Part shown: positions 53,999 through 63,355 of the stretch, in pieces | How positions within the stretch are numbered: position 1 is the first letter of the stretch | How the letters are laid out: the number at the start of each line of letters is the position of its first letter | Source of the DNA: Devosia insulae DS-56 | GTDB lineage: Bacteria; Pseudomonadota; Alphaproteobacteria; Rhizobiales; Devosiaceae | Assembly (NCBI RefSeq): GCF_000970465.2 | Contig: NZ_LAJE02000044.1 | Coordinates: 1-64,000 of the forward strand | DNA length: 64,000 bases | Direction: 5' to 3' | The notes under the pieces: generated by a model | Told to the model about the DNA's origin: nothing | The model's database searches: none | The model's input: only the letters and a program-made list of their open reading frames with translations | Position numbers and translations under genes: made by a program

Positions 53999-55366
53999 AT
54001 GGCACAAGCCGCCTATACGCTCGATCAACTGAAGGCCGACGTGAAAGCCGGCGATATCGACACCGTGCTGGTGGCGTTTCCCGACATGCAGGGCCGGCTG
54101 ATCGGCAAGCGCTTTCAGGCCGAGTTCTTCCTCGACGGGGCGATCGACGAGACGCATGGCTGCGACTATCTGCTCGCCAACGATATCGATATGGAGCCGG
54201 TACCCGGCTACGAGGCGGCCAACTGGGCCAAGGGCTATGGCGATTTTGTCATGAAACCCGACCTCGCAACGCTGATGAAGGCGGCCTGGCTCGAGGGCAC
54301 GGCGATCATCCTCGCCGACCTCGTCGACCATCACCATCACGAGCCGATCCCGCATAGCCCGCGCGCCATCCTCAAGGCGCAGCTGAAGCGGCTGGAAAAG
54401 CTCGGGCTGACGGCGAACTTCGCCTCGGAGCTGGAGTTCTACCTGTTCGACGAGAGTTTCCGCTCGGCCTGGGACAAAGGTTACAGGAACCTCACCACCG
54501 CCGGCTATTACATCCAGGATTACCACATCTTCCAGACCACCAAGGAAGAAGGCGTGCTGCGCGACATGCGGCGGCAGTTGCAGGCTTCCGGCATCCCGGT
54601 GGAGAATTCCAAGGGCGAATGGGGCCCGGGGCAGGAAGAGCTCAACGTGCGCTATGCCGATGCGCTGACCATGGCGGACCGGCACGTGGTGATGAAGAAC
54701 GCGATGAAGGAAATCGCGCATAACCACGGCAAGGCCATCACCTTCATGGCCAAGTGGGACTTTGGGCTCGCCGGCTCGTCGAGCCATATCCACATGAGCC
54801 TCGCCAAAGGCGGCAAGAACGCCTTCATCGATAGCAAGGACAAGCTCGGCATGTCCGACCTGATGAAGCATTTCATGCAGGGGCTGCTGACCTATGCCGG
54901 CGACATCACCTATTTCCTCGCGCCGTTCATCAACTCCTACAAGCGCTTCCAGGCCGGCACCTTCGCGCCGACCAAGGCGATCTGGTCGTCGGACAACCGT
55001 ACGGCGGGCTTCCGCCTCTGCGGCGAGAACACCAAGGGGGTGCGCGTAGAATGCCGGATCGGCGGCGCCGATCTCAACCCCTACCTCGCCTATGCGGCGC
55101 TGATCGCGGCGGGGCTGAAGGGCGTCGAGGACAAGCTGCCGCTGGAGCCGGCCTTCACCGGCGACGCCTATGTGGGCGAAAAGCTGCGTGAAGTGCACAA
55201 GACGCTGCGCGACGCGATCGCCGCGATGCAGAACTCGAGCATGCTGCGTGAGGCGTTCGGCGAGCCGGTGATCGGGCACTATGTGCATACCGGCAACTGG
55301 GAGCAGTTCGAGTATGACCGCCGGGTCACCGATTGGGAGTTGAAGCGCGGGTTCGAGCGCAGCTAG
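53999..55366 (+). CDS. Glutamine-synthetase-like gamma-glutamyl-amine ligase
   Basis: A 455-residue GS-fold protein with NFASELEFYLF and GSSSHIHMSL (catalytic core) and FAPTKAIWSSDNRTAGFR, but with the short N-terminal domain and divergent loops of PuuA/IpuC/GlnA4-type enzymes. These join glutamate to an amine such as ethanolamine, putrescine or isopropylamine. With the permease and two dehydrogenases around it, gamma-glutamylation of ethanolamine or another amino alcohol is the best guess. Confidence 0.82.
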   Translation: MAQAAYTLDQLKADVKAGDIDTVLVAFPDMQGRLIGKRFQAEFFLDGAIDETHGCDYLLANDIDMEPVPGYEAANWAKGYGDFVMKPDLATLMKAAWLEGTAIILADLVDHHHHEPIPHSPRAILKAQLKRLEKLGLTANFASELEFYLFDESFRSAWDKGYRNLTTAGYYIQDYHIFQTTKEEGVLRDMRRQLQASGIPVENSKGEWGPGQEELNVRYADALTMADRHVVMKNAMKEIAHNHGKAITFMAKWDFGLAGSSSHIHMSLAKGGKNAFIDSKDKLGMSDLMKHFMQGLLTYAGDITYFLAPFINSYKRFQAGTFAPTKAIWSSDNRTAGFRLCGENTKGVRVECRIGGADLNPYLAYAALIAAGLKGVEDKLPLEPAFTGDAYVGEKLREVHKTLRDAIAAMQNSSMLREAFGEPVIGHYVHTGNWEQFEYDRRVTDWELKRGFERS

Positions 55367-55385
55367 TTACTATTGTGACTCGAGT

Positions 55386-55395
55386 GTACATGTAC
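55386..55395. promoter_or_regulatory. Palindrome upstream of the toxin-antitoxin pair
   Basis: GTACATGTAC, a perfect ten-base palindrome 27 bases ahead of the antitoxin-position gene, within what should be its promoter. Such sites are often bound by the antitoxin for autorepression. Confidence 0.4.
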
Positions 55396-55421
55396 TATCT
55401 TACAGTCCGGAGGATTTCCGG

Positions 55422-55850
55422 ATGGCCAAGTACGATGCGCTGTTGAACCTGCTGGAAGAAGCGACTGGCGAAGTCGAGCTAACGTTCGAGCAGATCGAGC
55501 AGACGCTGGGATTCGATTTGCCGGTTTCGGCACGGCGCTACCCCGCGTGGTGGAGCAACAGCGGCGGGACACATGTGCAGGCGTCGGCCTGGATGGATGC
55601 AGGGTACCGCACGGCAGACGTCAATGTCGGAGCGGGCCGGGTGCGGTTTGTGCCGCACCTTGGATCGGGGTTTGGGGAAATGAAGCAAGCGAAGTTCGAA
55701 CCTGAGGCTCCCAAGACGCAAGAGAAGGGACCCAGCGGGCACCATCCTGCTTATGGCGCCCTCAAGGGTCTGATCACGATTCCGGCCGACGTCGACCTCG
55801 CTCAGCCGGCGTATGAAGACTGGAAGAGCCTCTATGGCGAAGCCGAGTGA
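55422..55850 (+). CDS. Putative antitoxin (DUF-type protein)
   Basis: A 142-residue protein that begins with a helical region (KYDALLNLLEEATGEVELTF) and the block LPVSARRYPAWWSN. It lies directly before a PIN-domain gene with a 17-base overlap, the usual antitoxin place, but has no AbrB, RHH or Phd fold that I can recognise. A good GGAGG site precedes it. Confidence 0.7.
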   Translation: MAKYDALLNLLEEATGEVELTFEQIEQTLGFDLPVSARRYPAWWSNSGGTHVQASAWMDAGYRTADVNVGAGRVRFVPHLGSGFGEMKQAKFEPEAPKTQEKGPSGHHPAYGALKGLITIPADVDLAQPAYEDWKSLYGEAE

Positions 55851-56256
55851 CTTGCTGCTCGACACCTGCGCGGCCATCTGGATGGCGCAGGGGGCGCATC
55901 TCGAGCCCGATGCCCTGGGGGCCATCGACCAGTCAGGCGAGGAAGGGCGACCCATTCGGCTGTCGCTGATCACCGCGTGGGAGCTGGGGTTGTTGGCGAA
56001 GCGTGGGCGGGCAGCGATGGCGCAACCGCCGGGCGCGATCTTCCGCGCCTTTCTGCAGCTGCCGGGGATCGTGCAACAGGACCTGACAGCGGACATCCTG
56101 ATCGACTCTTCGCAGCTTCCTCAGCCGGTTCACGGCGATCCGGCGGATCGGATCATCATTGCCACCGCGCGGGCGCTTGACTTGACGATCGTGACGCGCG
56201 ACCGACTCATCCTCGATTATGCGGCCCTTGGGCACGTGCGGGCATTGGCCTGCTAA
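55834..56256 (+). CDS. PIN-domain toxin (VapC-like)
   Basis: A 140-residue PIN nuclease. The first acidic residue is Asp10 (LLLDTCAAIWM), then Glu in ITAWELGLL and Asp in HGDPADRIIIATA, with IVTRDRLI at the end; the active-site set is complete. Toxins of this kind cut tRNA or rRNA when the antitoxin decays. The start at 55834 is preferred for its GGAAGAG site; an ATG at 55813 is possible. Confidence 0.82.
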   Translation: MAKPSDLLLDTCAAIWMAQGAHLEPDALGAIDQSGEEGRPIRLSLITAWELGLLAKRGRAAMAQPPGAIFRAFLQLPGIVQQDLTADILIDSSQLPQPVHGDPADRIIIATARALDLTIVTRDRLILDYAALGHVRALAC

Positions 56257-56277
56257 TGGCTTGGAGATGAAGCAACA

Positions 56278-57660
56278 ATGACCGACAGGGTCCAGATCGT
56301 CTCGCCCATCGACGGGCGCGTATATGCCGAGCGCAAGGTCGCCACCGGCGCCGAGATCGACACGGCGGTGGCCAAGACCCGGCGGGCGCGCGAGGTGTGG
56401 GCCGAGGTGACGGTCAAGGAGCGGGTGAAGTTCCTCGAGCACTTCCTCGATGCGCTGCTGGCCAGGAACGACGAGATCGTACCGGAACTGGCCTGGCAGA
56501 TGGGCCGGCCGGTGCGCTACGGCGGCGAAAAGCGCGGCGTCGAAGAACGCTCGCGCCATATGATCGGCATCGCCGAGGAGAGCCTCAAGCCGTCGATGCG
56601 GCCGGACAAGCCGGGTTTTCAGCGCTGGATATCGCGCGAGCCGCTGGGCACGGTGATGGTGATCGCGCCGTGGAACTACCCCTACCTTACGGCGATCAAC
56701 ACCATCGTGCCGGCATTGATGGCGGGCAACGCGGTGCTCCTCAAGCACGCCTCGCAGACGCTGCTGGTGGGGGAGCGCTTCGCCGAGGCGTTCCAGGCGG
56801 CTGGGATGCCCGACGGGCTGTTCCAGAACCTGGTGCTGAACCACGCCGATACCGAAAAGCTGATCGGCTCGGGCAAGATCGACCACGTCAACTTCACCGG
56901 CTCGGTGGAAGGCGGGCGGCGGATCGAGCGCGCCGCGGCAGGGACATTTGCAACGCTGGGACTGGAGCTCGGCGGCAAGGACCCGGCCTATGTACGCGAA
57001 GATGCCAACCTGACGCACGCGGTGGAGAACCTGGTCGACGGTTCGTTCTTCAACTCCGGGCAGAGCTGCTGCGGGGTGGAGCGCATCTATGTGCACGCCT
57101 CGGTCTATGATCGCTTCGTCAAGGATTTCGTCGAGAACGCCAGGGGCTGGACGCTGGGTAACCCGCTCGACGCCGACACCATGGTCGGTCCGATGGCGAC
57201 GCCGCGTTTCGCCGACCTGGTGCGCGGGCAGACGCTGGAAGCGCTGCGCAAAGGCGCCAAGGCGCATCTCAACACCAAGCACGACCTCGACGAGGAGAGC
57301 TCGCCTTACCTCGCACCCGAAGTGCTGACCAACGTCAACCACCAGATGGCGGTGATGCGCGAGGAAAGCTTCGGGCCGGTGGTCGGCATCATGAAGGTGC
57401 GCGACGACGCCGAGGCGATCGAGCTGATGAACGACAGCCCGTATGGACTCACCGCCTCGATCTGGACCGAGGACCTCGAGGCGGCAGCCAAGCTTGGATC
57501 GAAAGTCGAGACCGGCACGGTGTTCGCCAATCGCTGCGACTATCTCGACCCGGCGCTGGTGTGGACCGGGGTCAAGGAAACCGGCAAGGGCGGCGCGCTG
57601 AGCGAGATCGGCTATGCCAACCTGACGCAGGCGAAGAGCTATCATCTGAAGAAGGTTTAG
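56278..57660 (+). CDS. Aldehyde dehydrogenase
   Basis: A 460-residue NAD(P)-dependent enzyme. Catalytic Cys in NSGQSCCGVERIY, Glu in LELGGKDP and the NAD-binding FTGSVEGGRRIER are intact. It should oxidise the aldehyde formed from the gamma-glutamylated amino alcohol by the iron alcohol dehydrogenase next to it. It begins 21 bases after the toxin gene. Confidence 0.88.
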   Translation: MTDRVQIVSPIDGRVYAERKVATGAEIDTAVAKTRRAREVWAEVTVKERVKFLEHFLDALLARNDEIVPELAWQMGRPVRYGGEKRGVEERSRHMIGIAEESLKPSMRPDKPGFQRWISREPLGTVMVIAPWNYPYLTAINTIVPALMAGNAVLLKHASQTLLVGERFAEAFQAAGMPDGLFQNLVLNHADTEKLIGSGKIDHVNFTGSVEGGRRIERAAAGTFATLGLELGGKDPAYVREDANLTHAVENLVDGSFFNSGQSCCGVERIYVHASVYDRFVKDFVENARGWTLGNPLDADTMVGPMATPRFADLVRGQTLEALRKGAKAHLNTKHDLDEESSPYLAPEVLTNVNHQMAVMREESFGPVVGIMKVRDDAEAIELMNDSPYGLTASIWTEDLEAAAKLGSKVETGTVFANRCDYLDPALVWTGVKETGKGGALSEIGYANLTQAKSYHLKKV

Positions 57661-57698
57661 GGCACCGCCTCGTTGGGGCACGGTTGGTGCCACCCTCG

Positions 57699-57784
57699 CC
57701 GGGTCATTCCCGCGAAAGCGGGAAACTCCGTTTGGGGTGGTGAGACGTAAAACAGAGATCCCCGCTTTCGCGGGAATGACCCGG
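57699..57784. repeat. Palindromic intergenic repeat, family B
   Basis: CCGGGTCATTCCCGCGAAAG at the left returns inverted at 57749-57784, both carrying a CGAAAGCG-type small hairpin. Close to the element at 37752-37841. It separates the two dehydrogenase genes. Confidence 0.8.
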
Positions 57785-57813
57785 TGGAGAACTGGGCTAT
57801 CGGGAGAGCGGGA

Positions 57814-58971
57814 ATGACGACCAAGGCCAACTGGAATTACCCCACCGCCGTGAAGTTCGGCGCCGGCCGCATTGCGGAGCTGCCGGAGGCGCTGAAGACG
57901 GCGGGGATTGCCCGGCCTTTGCTGGTGACCGATGCCGGGCTGGTGAATTTGCCGGTGACGCAGAACACGCTGAAGCTGCTGCGCGATGCCGGGATCGAGG
58001 TTGGCGTGTTCGCCGACGTCAAGCCCAACCCGATCTCGGCCAACGTCAATGCCGGCATCGAGGTGCTGCGCCAGGGAGGGCATGACGGGGTGATCGCCTT
58101 CGGCGGCGGCTCGGGGCTCGATACCGGCAAGGTGATCGCCTTCATGGCAGGGCAGACCCGGCCGATGTGGGATTTCGAGGATATCGGCGACTGGTGGACC
58201 CGCGCCGACCCCAAGGGGATTTTCCCGATCGTCGCGGTGCCGACCACCGCCGGGACCGGGTCGGAAGTCGGCCGCGCCGGGGTGATCACCGACGAGACGA
58301 CGCATACCAAGAAGGTGATCTTCCACCCGCTGATGATGCCCAGGGTGGTGATCGCCGACCCCGAACTGACCGTCGGCATGCCGACCTTCATCACCGTCGG
58401 CACCGGGTTCGATGCGCTGGCGCATTGCCTCGAGGCCTATTGTGCCAAAGGCTATCATCCGCTGGCCGACGGCATCGCGGTGGAAGGCGTGCGGCTGGCG
58501 CTCGAGAACCTGCCCAAGGTGGTGGAGGACCCCAACGATATCGAAGCGCGCGGCCACCTGATGAGTGCGGCAGCGATGGGCGCCGCGGCATTCCAGAAGG
58601 GGCTGGGCGCCATCCACTCGCTGAGCCACCCGGTGGGCTCGCTCTACGACACGCATCACGGCATGACCAATGCGGTGTTCATGCCCTATGTGCTGGTCGC
58701 CAACCGCGATGCGATCGAAGCCAAGATCGCCCGGCTCGCTGCCTATTGCGGGCTCTCGCCCAACTTCGATTCGTTCCTGCGCGCCATCAACGGGTTGCGC
58801 GCCCGGCTCAACGTTCCCAACACGTTGAAGGACTTCAAGGTGAGCGGCGAGAAGCGAGAGCTGATCGGCGACATGGCGATCGTCGACCCGACGGCGGGCG
58901 GCAACCCGGTGGAGCTGACCAAGAAGCTGGCGCTGGAAATCTTCGACCGGGCGATGGAGGGGCGGCTGTAG
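57814..58971 (+). CDS. Iron-containing alcohol dehydrogenase
   Basis: A 385-residue group III alcohol dehydrogenase. The metal ligands fit: Asp near residue 196-200, His in ALAHCLEAYC and the two His of GAIHSLSHPVG with DTHHG after. The nucleotide segment is GGGSGLDTGK. ATG 57814 is chosen because of its GGGAGAGCGGG site. Presumed to oxidise the hydroxyl of a gamma-glutamyl amino alcohol. Confidence 0.88.
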   Translation: MTTKANWNYPTAVKFGAGRIAELPEALKTAGIARPLLVTDAGLVNLPVTQNTLKLLRDAGIEVGVFADVKPNPISANVNAGIEVLRQGGHDGVIAFGGGSGLDTGKVIAFMAGQTRPMWDFEDIGDWWTRADPKGIFPIVAVPTTAGTGSEVGRAGVITDETTHTKKVIFHPLMMPRVVIADPELTVGMPTFITVGTGFDALAHCLEAYCAKGYHPLADGIAVEGVRLALENLPKVVEDPNDIEARGHLMSAAAMGAAAFQKGLGAIHSLSHPVGSLYDTHHGMTNAVFMPYVLVANRDAIEAKIARLAAYCGLSPNFDSFLRAINGLRARLNVPNTLKDFKVSGEKRELIGDMAIVDPTAGGNPVELTKKLALEIFDRAMEGRL

Positions 58972-59047
58972 CCGCTTGCGACGCGGTACCTCTCATCCGG
59001 CGTTACGCGACGAGGGCTTTTGGCCGTCTACCTGTAGACTGGCGAAC

Positions 59048-59182
59048 TGCCCCTCACCCGCCCGCTGCGCGGGCACCCTCTCCCTCAAGGGGAGAGGGAT
59101 GCGTGGGACAATATCGTGCCACAACGCCCCTCTCCCCCTGAGGGAGAGGGTGGCTCGGCGAAGCCGAGACGGGTGAGGGGCA
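59048..59182. repeat. Long palindromic intergenic repeat, family A
   Basis: Left arm 59048-59098 and right arm 59126-59182 are near inverse, each with small hairpins (CCGCTGCGCGGG; CTCGGCGAAGCCGAG). It lies between convergent genes, like the family A repeat at 32479. Confidence 0.8.
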
Positions 59183-59184
59183 GG

Positions 59185-60663
59185 TCAGCCGAGGCGCCGC
59201 ACCGCTTCCTTCGCCCCGTTTTCCAGCAGCGATTTCAGGTGGTTGGTGACGGTATCGCGGAACACCGCGACCTGCGGCAGGTCAGTGCCGAAGACTTCCG
59301 TCACGGCGAGGAGGCCGTTCGCCAGTTTCTCGGGATCGCGCCCAGCCTCGTCGGCAATCTGCCGTAGCCGCGCCGCCAACGGGTCCTTGACCTCGATCGG
59401 CTGACCGGCTTCGTCGATGCCGGTGACGTAGCGCATCCAGGCGGCGACACCCAGCGCCAGGCGCGGGAATGGCTGCGCCGCCTTGAGGCGGTCGCGGATG
59501 GTGCCGAGCAGGCGTTGCGGCAGTTTCTGCGTGCCATCCATGGCGATCTGCCAGGTGCGGTGCTTGAGGGCGGGGTTGGCGAAGCGGGCCAGCAACTGGT
59601 CGCGATAGGCCTCGAGCGTCGCGCGTGCCATCGGCAGGGTCGGCATCGCCTCCTCGGTCATCAGCCCGTGAACCAGCTTCGCGATGCCGGCGTCGGCGAT
59701 GGCTTCGTTGACGTATTGGTAGCCCGAGAGATAGCCGAGATAGGCCATGGTGGAGTGGCTGCCATTGAGCATCCTCAGCTTCATCAGCTCGAACGGCTCG
59801 ACATCTTCGACCAGTTCAGCGCCGACACTCTCGAATGGCGGGCGGCCGGCGGGAAAATCGTCCTCGATCACCCACTGGGTGAAGGGCTCGGTCATGATCG
59901 GCCAGGCGTCGTCGAAACCGGTGATGTCGGCGACGATGCTCCGGTCGGCGTCGGTGGTGGCGGGTACGATCCGGTCGATCATGGTCGAGGGGAAGCTCAC
60001 GGACTGAACATAGTCCGCAAGGTCGGTCCCTGCCCCGCCCAGCTCGGCGAAGCGGCGCACGATGCGGCCGGCGGTTTTGCCGTTCGAGGGGAGATTGTCG
60101 CAGCTCATCACCGTGAAGGGGGCCAGTCCGCGCTGCCGGCGGCGTTCGAGAGCGGCGACGATGATACCGGGGGCGCTGATCGGCGTCTCCGGATGCGCCA
60201 GATCGTGGACGATATCGGGGTGCTTCTCGTCGAGTTCCCCGGTCGAAGGGTCGTGGCAATAACCCTTCTCGGTGACGGTCAGCGAGACGATGCGGATCGA
60301 CGGGTCCGCCATGGTTTCAATCAGCTGGGCGCGCTGAGTGTTGGCATCGAGCACATCGAGGATCGAGCCGATAATACGCGGCTTGGTGCCCGAGGCGTCG
60401 CGGATGGCGAGGGTGTAAAGGAAATCCTGCGGCTGTAATGCGTCGCGGGTATCGGGCCGGCGGAGCGAGGCGCCGATAATGCCCCAGCTGGGGTTTTTGG
60501 CCAGCAGGCTGTCGACATAGGCAGCCATATGGGCGCGATGAAAGGCGCCGATGCCGAGGTGGACGATACCAGGGGTGATGGTCGACCGGTCGTAATCCAT
60601 GGCGTGAATGCCACGTGCGCGAAGGGTGCCTGAGTGGATTTCGGACATGGACAGACGTGGCAT
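59185..60663 (-). CDS. Mannitol dehydrogenase family oxidoreductase (fructuronate reductase-like)
   Basis: About 492 residues from the ATG at 60663 (a second ATG at 60648 is possible). The nucleotide-binding start is GIVHLGIGAFHRAHMA and the catalytic Lys is in ELMKLRMLNGSHS. Family members reduce fructuronate (UxuB), tagaturonate or oxidise mannitol. The divergent 2-keto-3-deoxygluconate-type kinase points to hexuronate breakdown, so fructuronate reductase is the likeliest role. Confidence 0.82.
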   Translation of the reverse strand: MPRLSMSEIHSGTLRARGIHAMDYDRSTITPGIVHLGIGAFHRAHMAAYVDSLLAKNPSWGIIGASLRRPDTRDALQPQDFLYTLAIRDASGTKPRIIGSILDVLDANTQRAQLIETMADPSIRIVSLTVTEKGYCHDPSTGELDEKHPDIVHDLAHPETPISAPGIIVAALERRRQRGLAPFTVMSCDNLPSNGKTAGRIVRRFAELGGAGTDLADYVQSVSFPSTMIDRIVPATTDADRSIVADITGFDDAWPIMTEPFTQWVIEDDFPAGRPPFESVGAELVEDVEPFELMKLRMLNGSHSTMAYLGYLSGYQYVNEAIADAGIAKLVHGLMTEEAMPTLPMARATLEAYRDQLLARFANPALKHRTWQIAMDGTQKLPQRLLGTIRDRLKAAQPFPRLALGVAAWMRYVTGIDEAGQPIEVKDPLAARLRQIADEAGRDPEKLANGLLAVTEVFGTDLPQVAVFRDTVTNHLKSLLENGAKEAVRRLG

Positions 60664-60856
60664 ATTTCGGTGTTCCCTCTGATAGACGAAGTGCCTCTCC
60701 ACCACCCCTCGGGTGATCCCCTCCCCCGCCGCGCGGCGCGGGATCGTGAGACGCACGTGCATCAATATCGGAGCATCTCGGGGACTGCCATACCAGGCGG
60801 TTGCGTGGGCAAAATATCCCCGGCATAAGCATTGGGCAGTTGAGGGGAAAGACGGC

Positions 60857-61774
60857 GTGACCAAACGGTTCGTGAGTATCGGCGAAGCCATGATCGAAAT
60901 GTCTGGCGGCGAAGGCGGCATGTACCGCCTCGGTTATGCCGGCGATACGCTGAACACTGCCTGGTACGCGCGGGCCCTGCTGCCGGAGGGCTGGGACGTC
61001 GACTATGTGACGGCGCTCGGCGACGACATGTACTCGGGCGAAATGCGGGCCTTCATCAAGAAGGCCGGGATCGGCACCGAGCGGATCCAGACCATCGCCA
61101 ACCGCCGGCCCGGGCTCTACATGATCCACCAGGAAAAGGGCGACCGGCATTTCACCTATTGGCGCGGGCAATCGGCGGCAAAGCTCCTTGCCGACGATGT
61201 CGAGGCGCTGGAGGCGGCGGTGGTGGGCGCCGATACGGTGTATTTCTCGGGCATTTCGATGGCGATCCTCGCACCGCGAGCCCGCGGCAAGCTGATGCGC
61301 ACCATCGTCAAGGCGCGTGATGCCGGCGCGACGGTGGTGTTCGATACCAACCTCAGGCCCGCGCTGTGGACCAGCCCGCGGATCATGGCCTCGACCCTCA
61401 CGGCAGCGGCGGCGATCGCCGATATCGTGCTGCCGACCCACACTGACGAAGCGCCGCTGTTCGGCGACGCCTCGCCCGAGGCGACGGCAGAGCGTTACCT
61501 GAAGCTCGGAGCTCAGGAAGTGGTGGCCAAAGACGGCTCGAAACCGGCTTTCGTCGCCACCGCCGACGGGGTGCGCCAGTACGTGCCGGCACCACAGGCC
61601 GAAAAGGTCGTCGATGCCACCGGAGCCGGCGACTCGTTCAACGGCGGCTATCTCAGCGGCCGGGCCCGCGGCCTGTCGCCGGTCGAAGCCGCCGAGCGCG
61701 CCCACCGGGTGGCCGGGGTGGTGATTGGCCACAAGGGTGCGCTGGTGGATCCCGAGTTGGTGCGCGAGGTCTAG
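60857..61774 (+). CDS. kdgK: 2-Keto-3-deoxygluconate kinase-like sugar kinase
   Basis: A 305-residue PfkB-family kinase starting with GTG at 60857, preceded by AGGGGAA. FVSIGEAMIEMS opens the chain, and the ATP/sugar motif DATGAGDSFNGGY with catalytic Asp is near the end. KDG kinases phosphorylate 2-keto-3-deoxygluconate in hexuronate breakdown, which fits the divergent fructuronate-reductase-like gene. Other sugar specificity cannot be excluded. Confidence 0.85.
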   Translation: MTKRFVSIGEAMIEMSGGEGGMYRLGYAGDTLNTAWYARALLPEGWDVDYVTALGDDMYSGEMRAFIKKAGIGTERIQTIANRRPGLYMIHQEKGDRHFTYWRGQSAAKLLADDVEALEAAVVGADTVYFSGISMAILAPRARGKLMRTIVKARDAGATVVFDTNLRPALWTSPRIMASTLTAAAAIADIVLPTHTDEAPLFGDASPEATAERYLKLGAQEVVAKDGSKPAFVATADGVRQYVPAPQAEKVVDATGAGDSFNGGYLSGRARGLSPVEAAERAHRVAGVVIGHKGALVDPELVREV

Positions 61775-61895
61775 ACGGCGGGGAGACCGAGGCTCCTCGC
61801 GCCTCGACGCATTGCGGCGCACCGGCAGGCCGAACCATTGCCACATCAGGCGCTCATGCTGATTCAATCTATCTCTCCAGCGGAAGCCAGATACG

Positions 61896-62282
61896 ATGTC
61901 TGATGAGCAGCCAGCCAAATCCGTATTAGCCATTGGCCTTGATCCCGCATTTGTCGACCTGAGCGCGATGCCCGGGTTCACCGCAGCGATGGTGCGGGCC
62001 TACCTGGAGAGCCAGATCAACCGGATCAGTGAGCTCGGCCACGAGGTGCAGAGTTGCCTCATCGACACCGGCGAAACGGCCGAGCAGGTTGTTGAAGCGG
62101 CATTGCGGGCACGGCGGTTCGACTGCGTCGTGATCGGCGCCGGGTTGCGCGAGCCGCAGGAGCTGCTGCTGTTGTTCGAGAAAGTGCTGAACCTCGTGCA
62201 CCGCCTCGCGCCGAGAGCCACAATTGCGTTCAACTCAAGCCCAACGGATACAGCGGAGGCGGCGCAGCGGTGGCTGGGTTAG
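61896..62282 (+). CDS. Small conserved-looking hypothetical protein
   Basis: A 128-residue alpha/beta protein, soluble, with LAIGLDPAFVDLSAMPGF at the start and FDCVVIGAGLREPQELLLLFEKVL in the centre, a pattern compatible with a Rossmann-like or response-regulator-like fold without an obvious active site. No function assigned. Start chosen at the ATG 61896. Confidence 0.65.
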   Translation: MSDEQPAKSVLAIGLDPAFVDLSAMPGFTAAMVRAYLESQINRISELGHEVQSCLIDTGETAEQVVEAALRARRFDCVVIGAGLREPQELLLLFEKVLNLVHRLAPRATIAFNSSPTDTAEAAQRWLG

Positions 62283-62308
62283 CCACGCGGCGCCAGTCCC
62301 CTCTGGCA

Positions 62309-63214
62309 TCAGGAGGCCTTTGATTGATTGTCGAGGGCGCTCTCGGCCAGCAGCCAGTCGCGGAAGGCTCGGACCCGGCGCTGGCGCAGGGCGCTCTGCA
62401 GGTAGACGACATAGTATTTTGAGCTCGCCTTGAGCTCGAGGCCGAAGGGGCGGACGAGGCGCCCGGCGGCGAGGTCGGCGGAGACCAGGGTGCTGCGGCC
62501 GAGCAGCACGCCCTCGCCATGCACGGCGGCCTCGGTGGCATAGGTAGCGGAATCGAAGCGAACGCCACTATCGGGGTTGATGTCGGTGACACCGGCGCGC
62601 TCCAGCCAGGTCTTCCAGTCGATCGGAAAACCGTCATGGATCAGCGTGTGGTGCCTCAGGTCCGCCGGCGCGCGGAGCGGATGCTCGCCGCCCAGAAGTT
62701 CGGGGCTGCAGACCGGAAATACATCCACCTCGGAAAGCAACTCCGACACTGCGCCCTCGTAATCGCCAGCGCCGTAGCGGATGGCGATATCGACGCCGTC
62801 GCGGACGAAATCGGCGAGCAGGCCCGAGGTCGAGATGCGCACGTCGATATCGCGGTGGGCGCGGTGGAAGCGGTAGAGCCGCGGCACCAGCCAGCGGCCG
62901 GCAAAGCCGTCTGAGGTGCTGACATTCAGCACGCCGGCCGGACGCGGCGCCGCCACCGCCATGGTGGCCGTGCTGATCTGGTCGAGCGCCGCGGCGACCT
63001 CGGCGGCGTAGGCAGCTCCCTCGGGGGTCAGGCTGACCGAGCGGGTGCCGCGCTCGAACAACTGTACGCCCAGCCGGTCCTCGATGTTGCGGACGGCGCG
63101 GCTGATGGCGCCGTGCGTGAGGTTCAGTTCGGCGGCGGCGTTGGTGAAGCTCAGGTGCCGGGCCGCCGCATCGAAGGCGGGCAGTGCGGACAACGGCGGA
63201 AGTTTTCGAGGCAT
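62309..63214 (-). CDS. LysR-family transcriptional regulator (GcvA-like)
   Basis: A 301-residue LysR regulator. The winged helix-turn-helix fills 1-65 (LSFTNAAAELNLTHGAISRA), and the substrate-binding domain follows (GRWLVPRLYRFHRAHRDIDV). The ATG at 63214 is preferred to the frame opening at 63238. The divergent DUF1127 gene, 141 bases away, is the first candidate target; its ligand is unknown. Confidence 0.9.
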   Translation of the reverse strand: MPRKLPPLSALPAFDAAARHLSFTNAAAELNLTHGAISRAVRNIEDRLGVQLFERGTRSVSLTPEGAAYAAEVAAALDQISTATMAVAAPRPAGVLNVSTSDGFAGRWLVPRLYRFHRAHRDIDVRISTSGLLADFVRDGVDIAIRYGAGDYEGAVSELLSEVDVFPVCSPELLGGEHPLRAPADLRHHTLIHDGFPIDWKTWLERAGVTDINPDSGVRFDSATYATEAAVHGEGVLLGRSTLVSADLAAGRLVRPFGLELKASSKYYVVYLQSALRQRRVRAFRDWLLAESALDNQSKAS

Positions 63215-63355
63215 ATGCCGCCTGTGAGTAATTCTCACAGATCGTGCAGCAATTCTCGTTTGTTGTCCATGCCGGAGACGCGCAGGTTACCGCCATGGAA
63301 GCAGCGGTTTCCAGCAGATCACCGACGATCTCATAACAAGCGAAAGGAACATCCT

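Noticed and set aside
55933-58659. A 908-codon open frame on the minus strand
   Set aside because: It is antisense to the PIN toxin and both dehydrogenase genes, which have clear motifs; long antisense frames are common in such GC-rich DNA.
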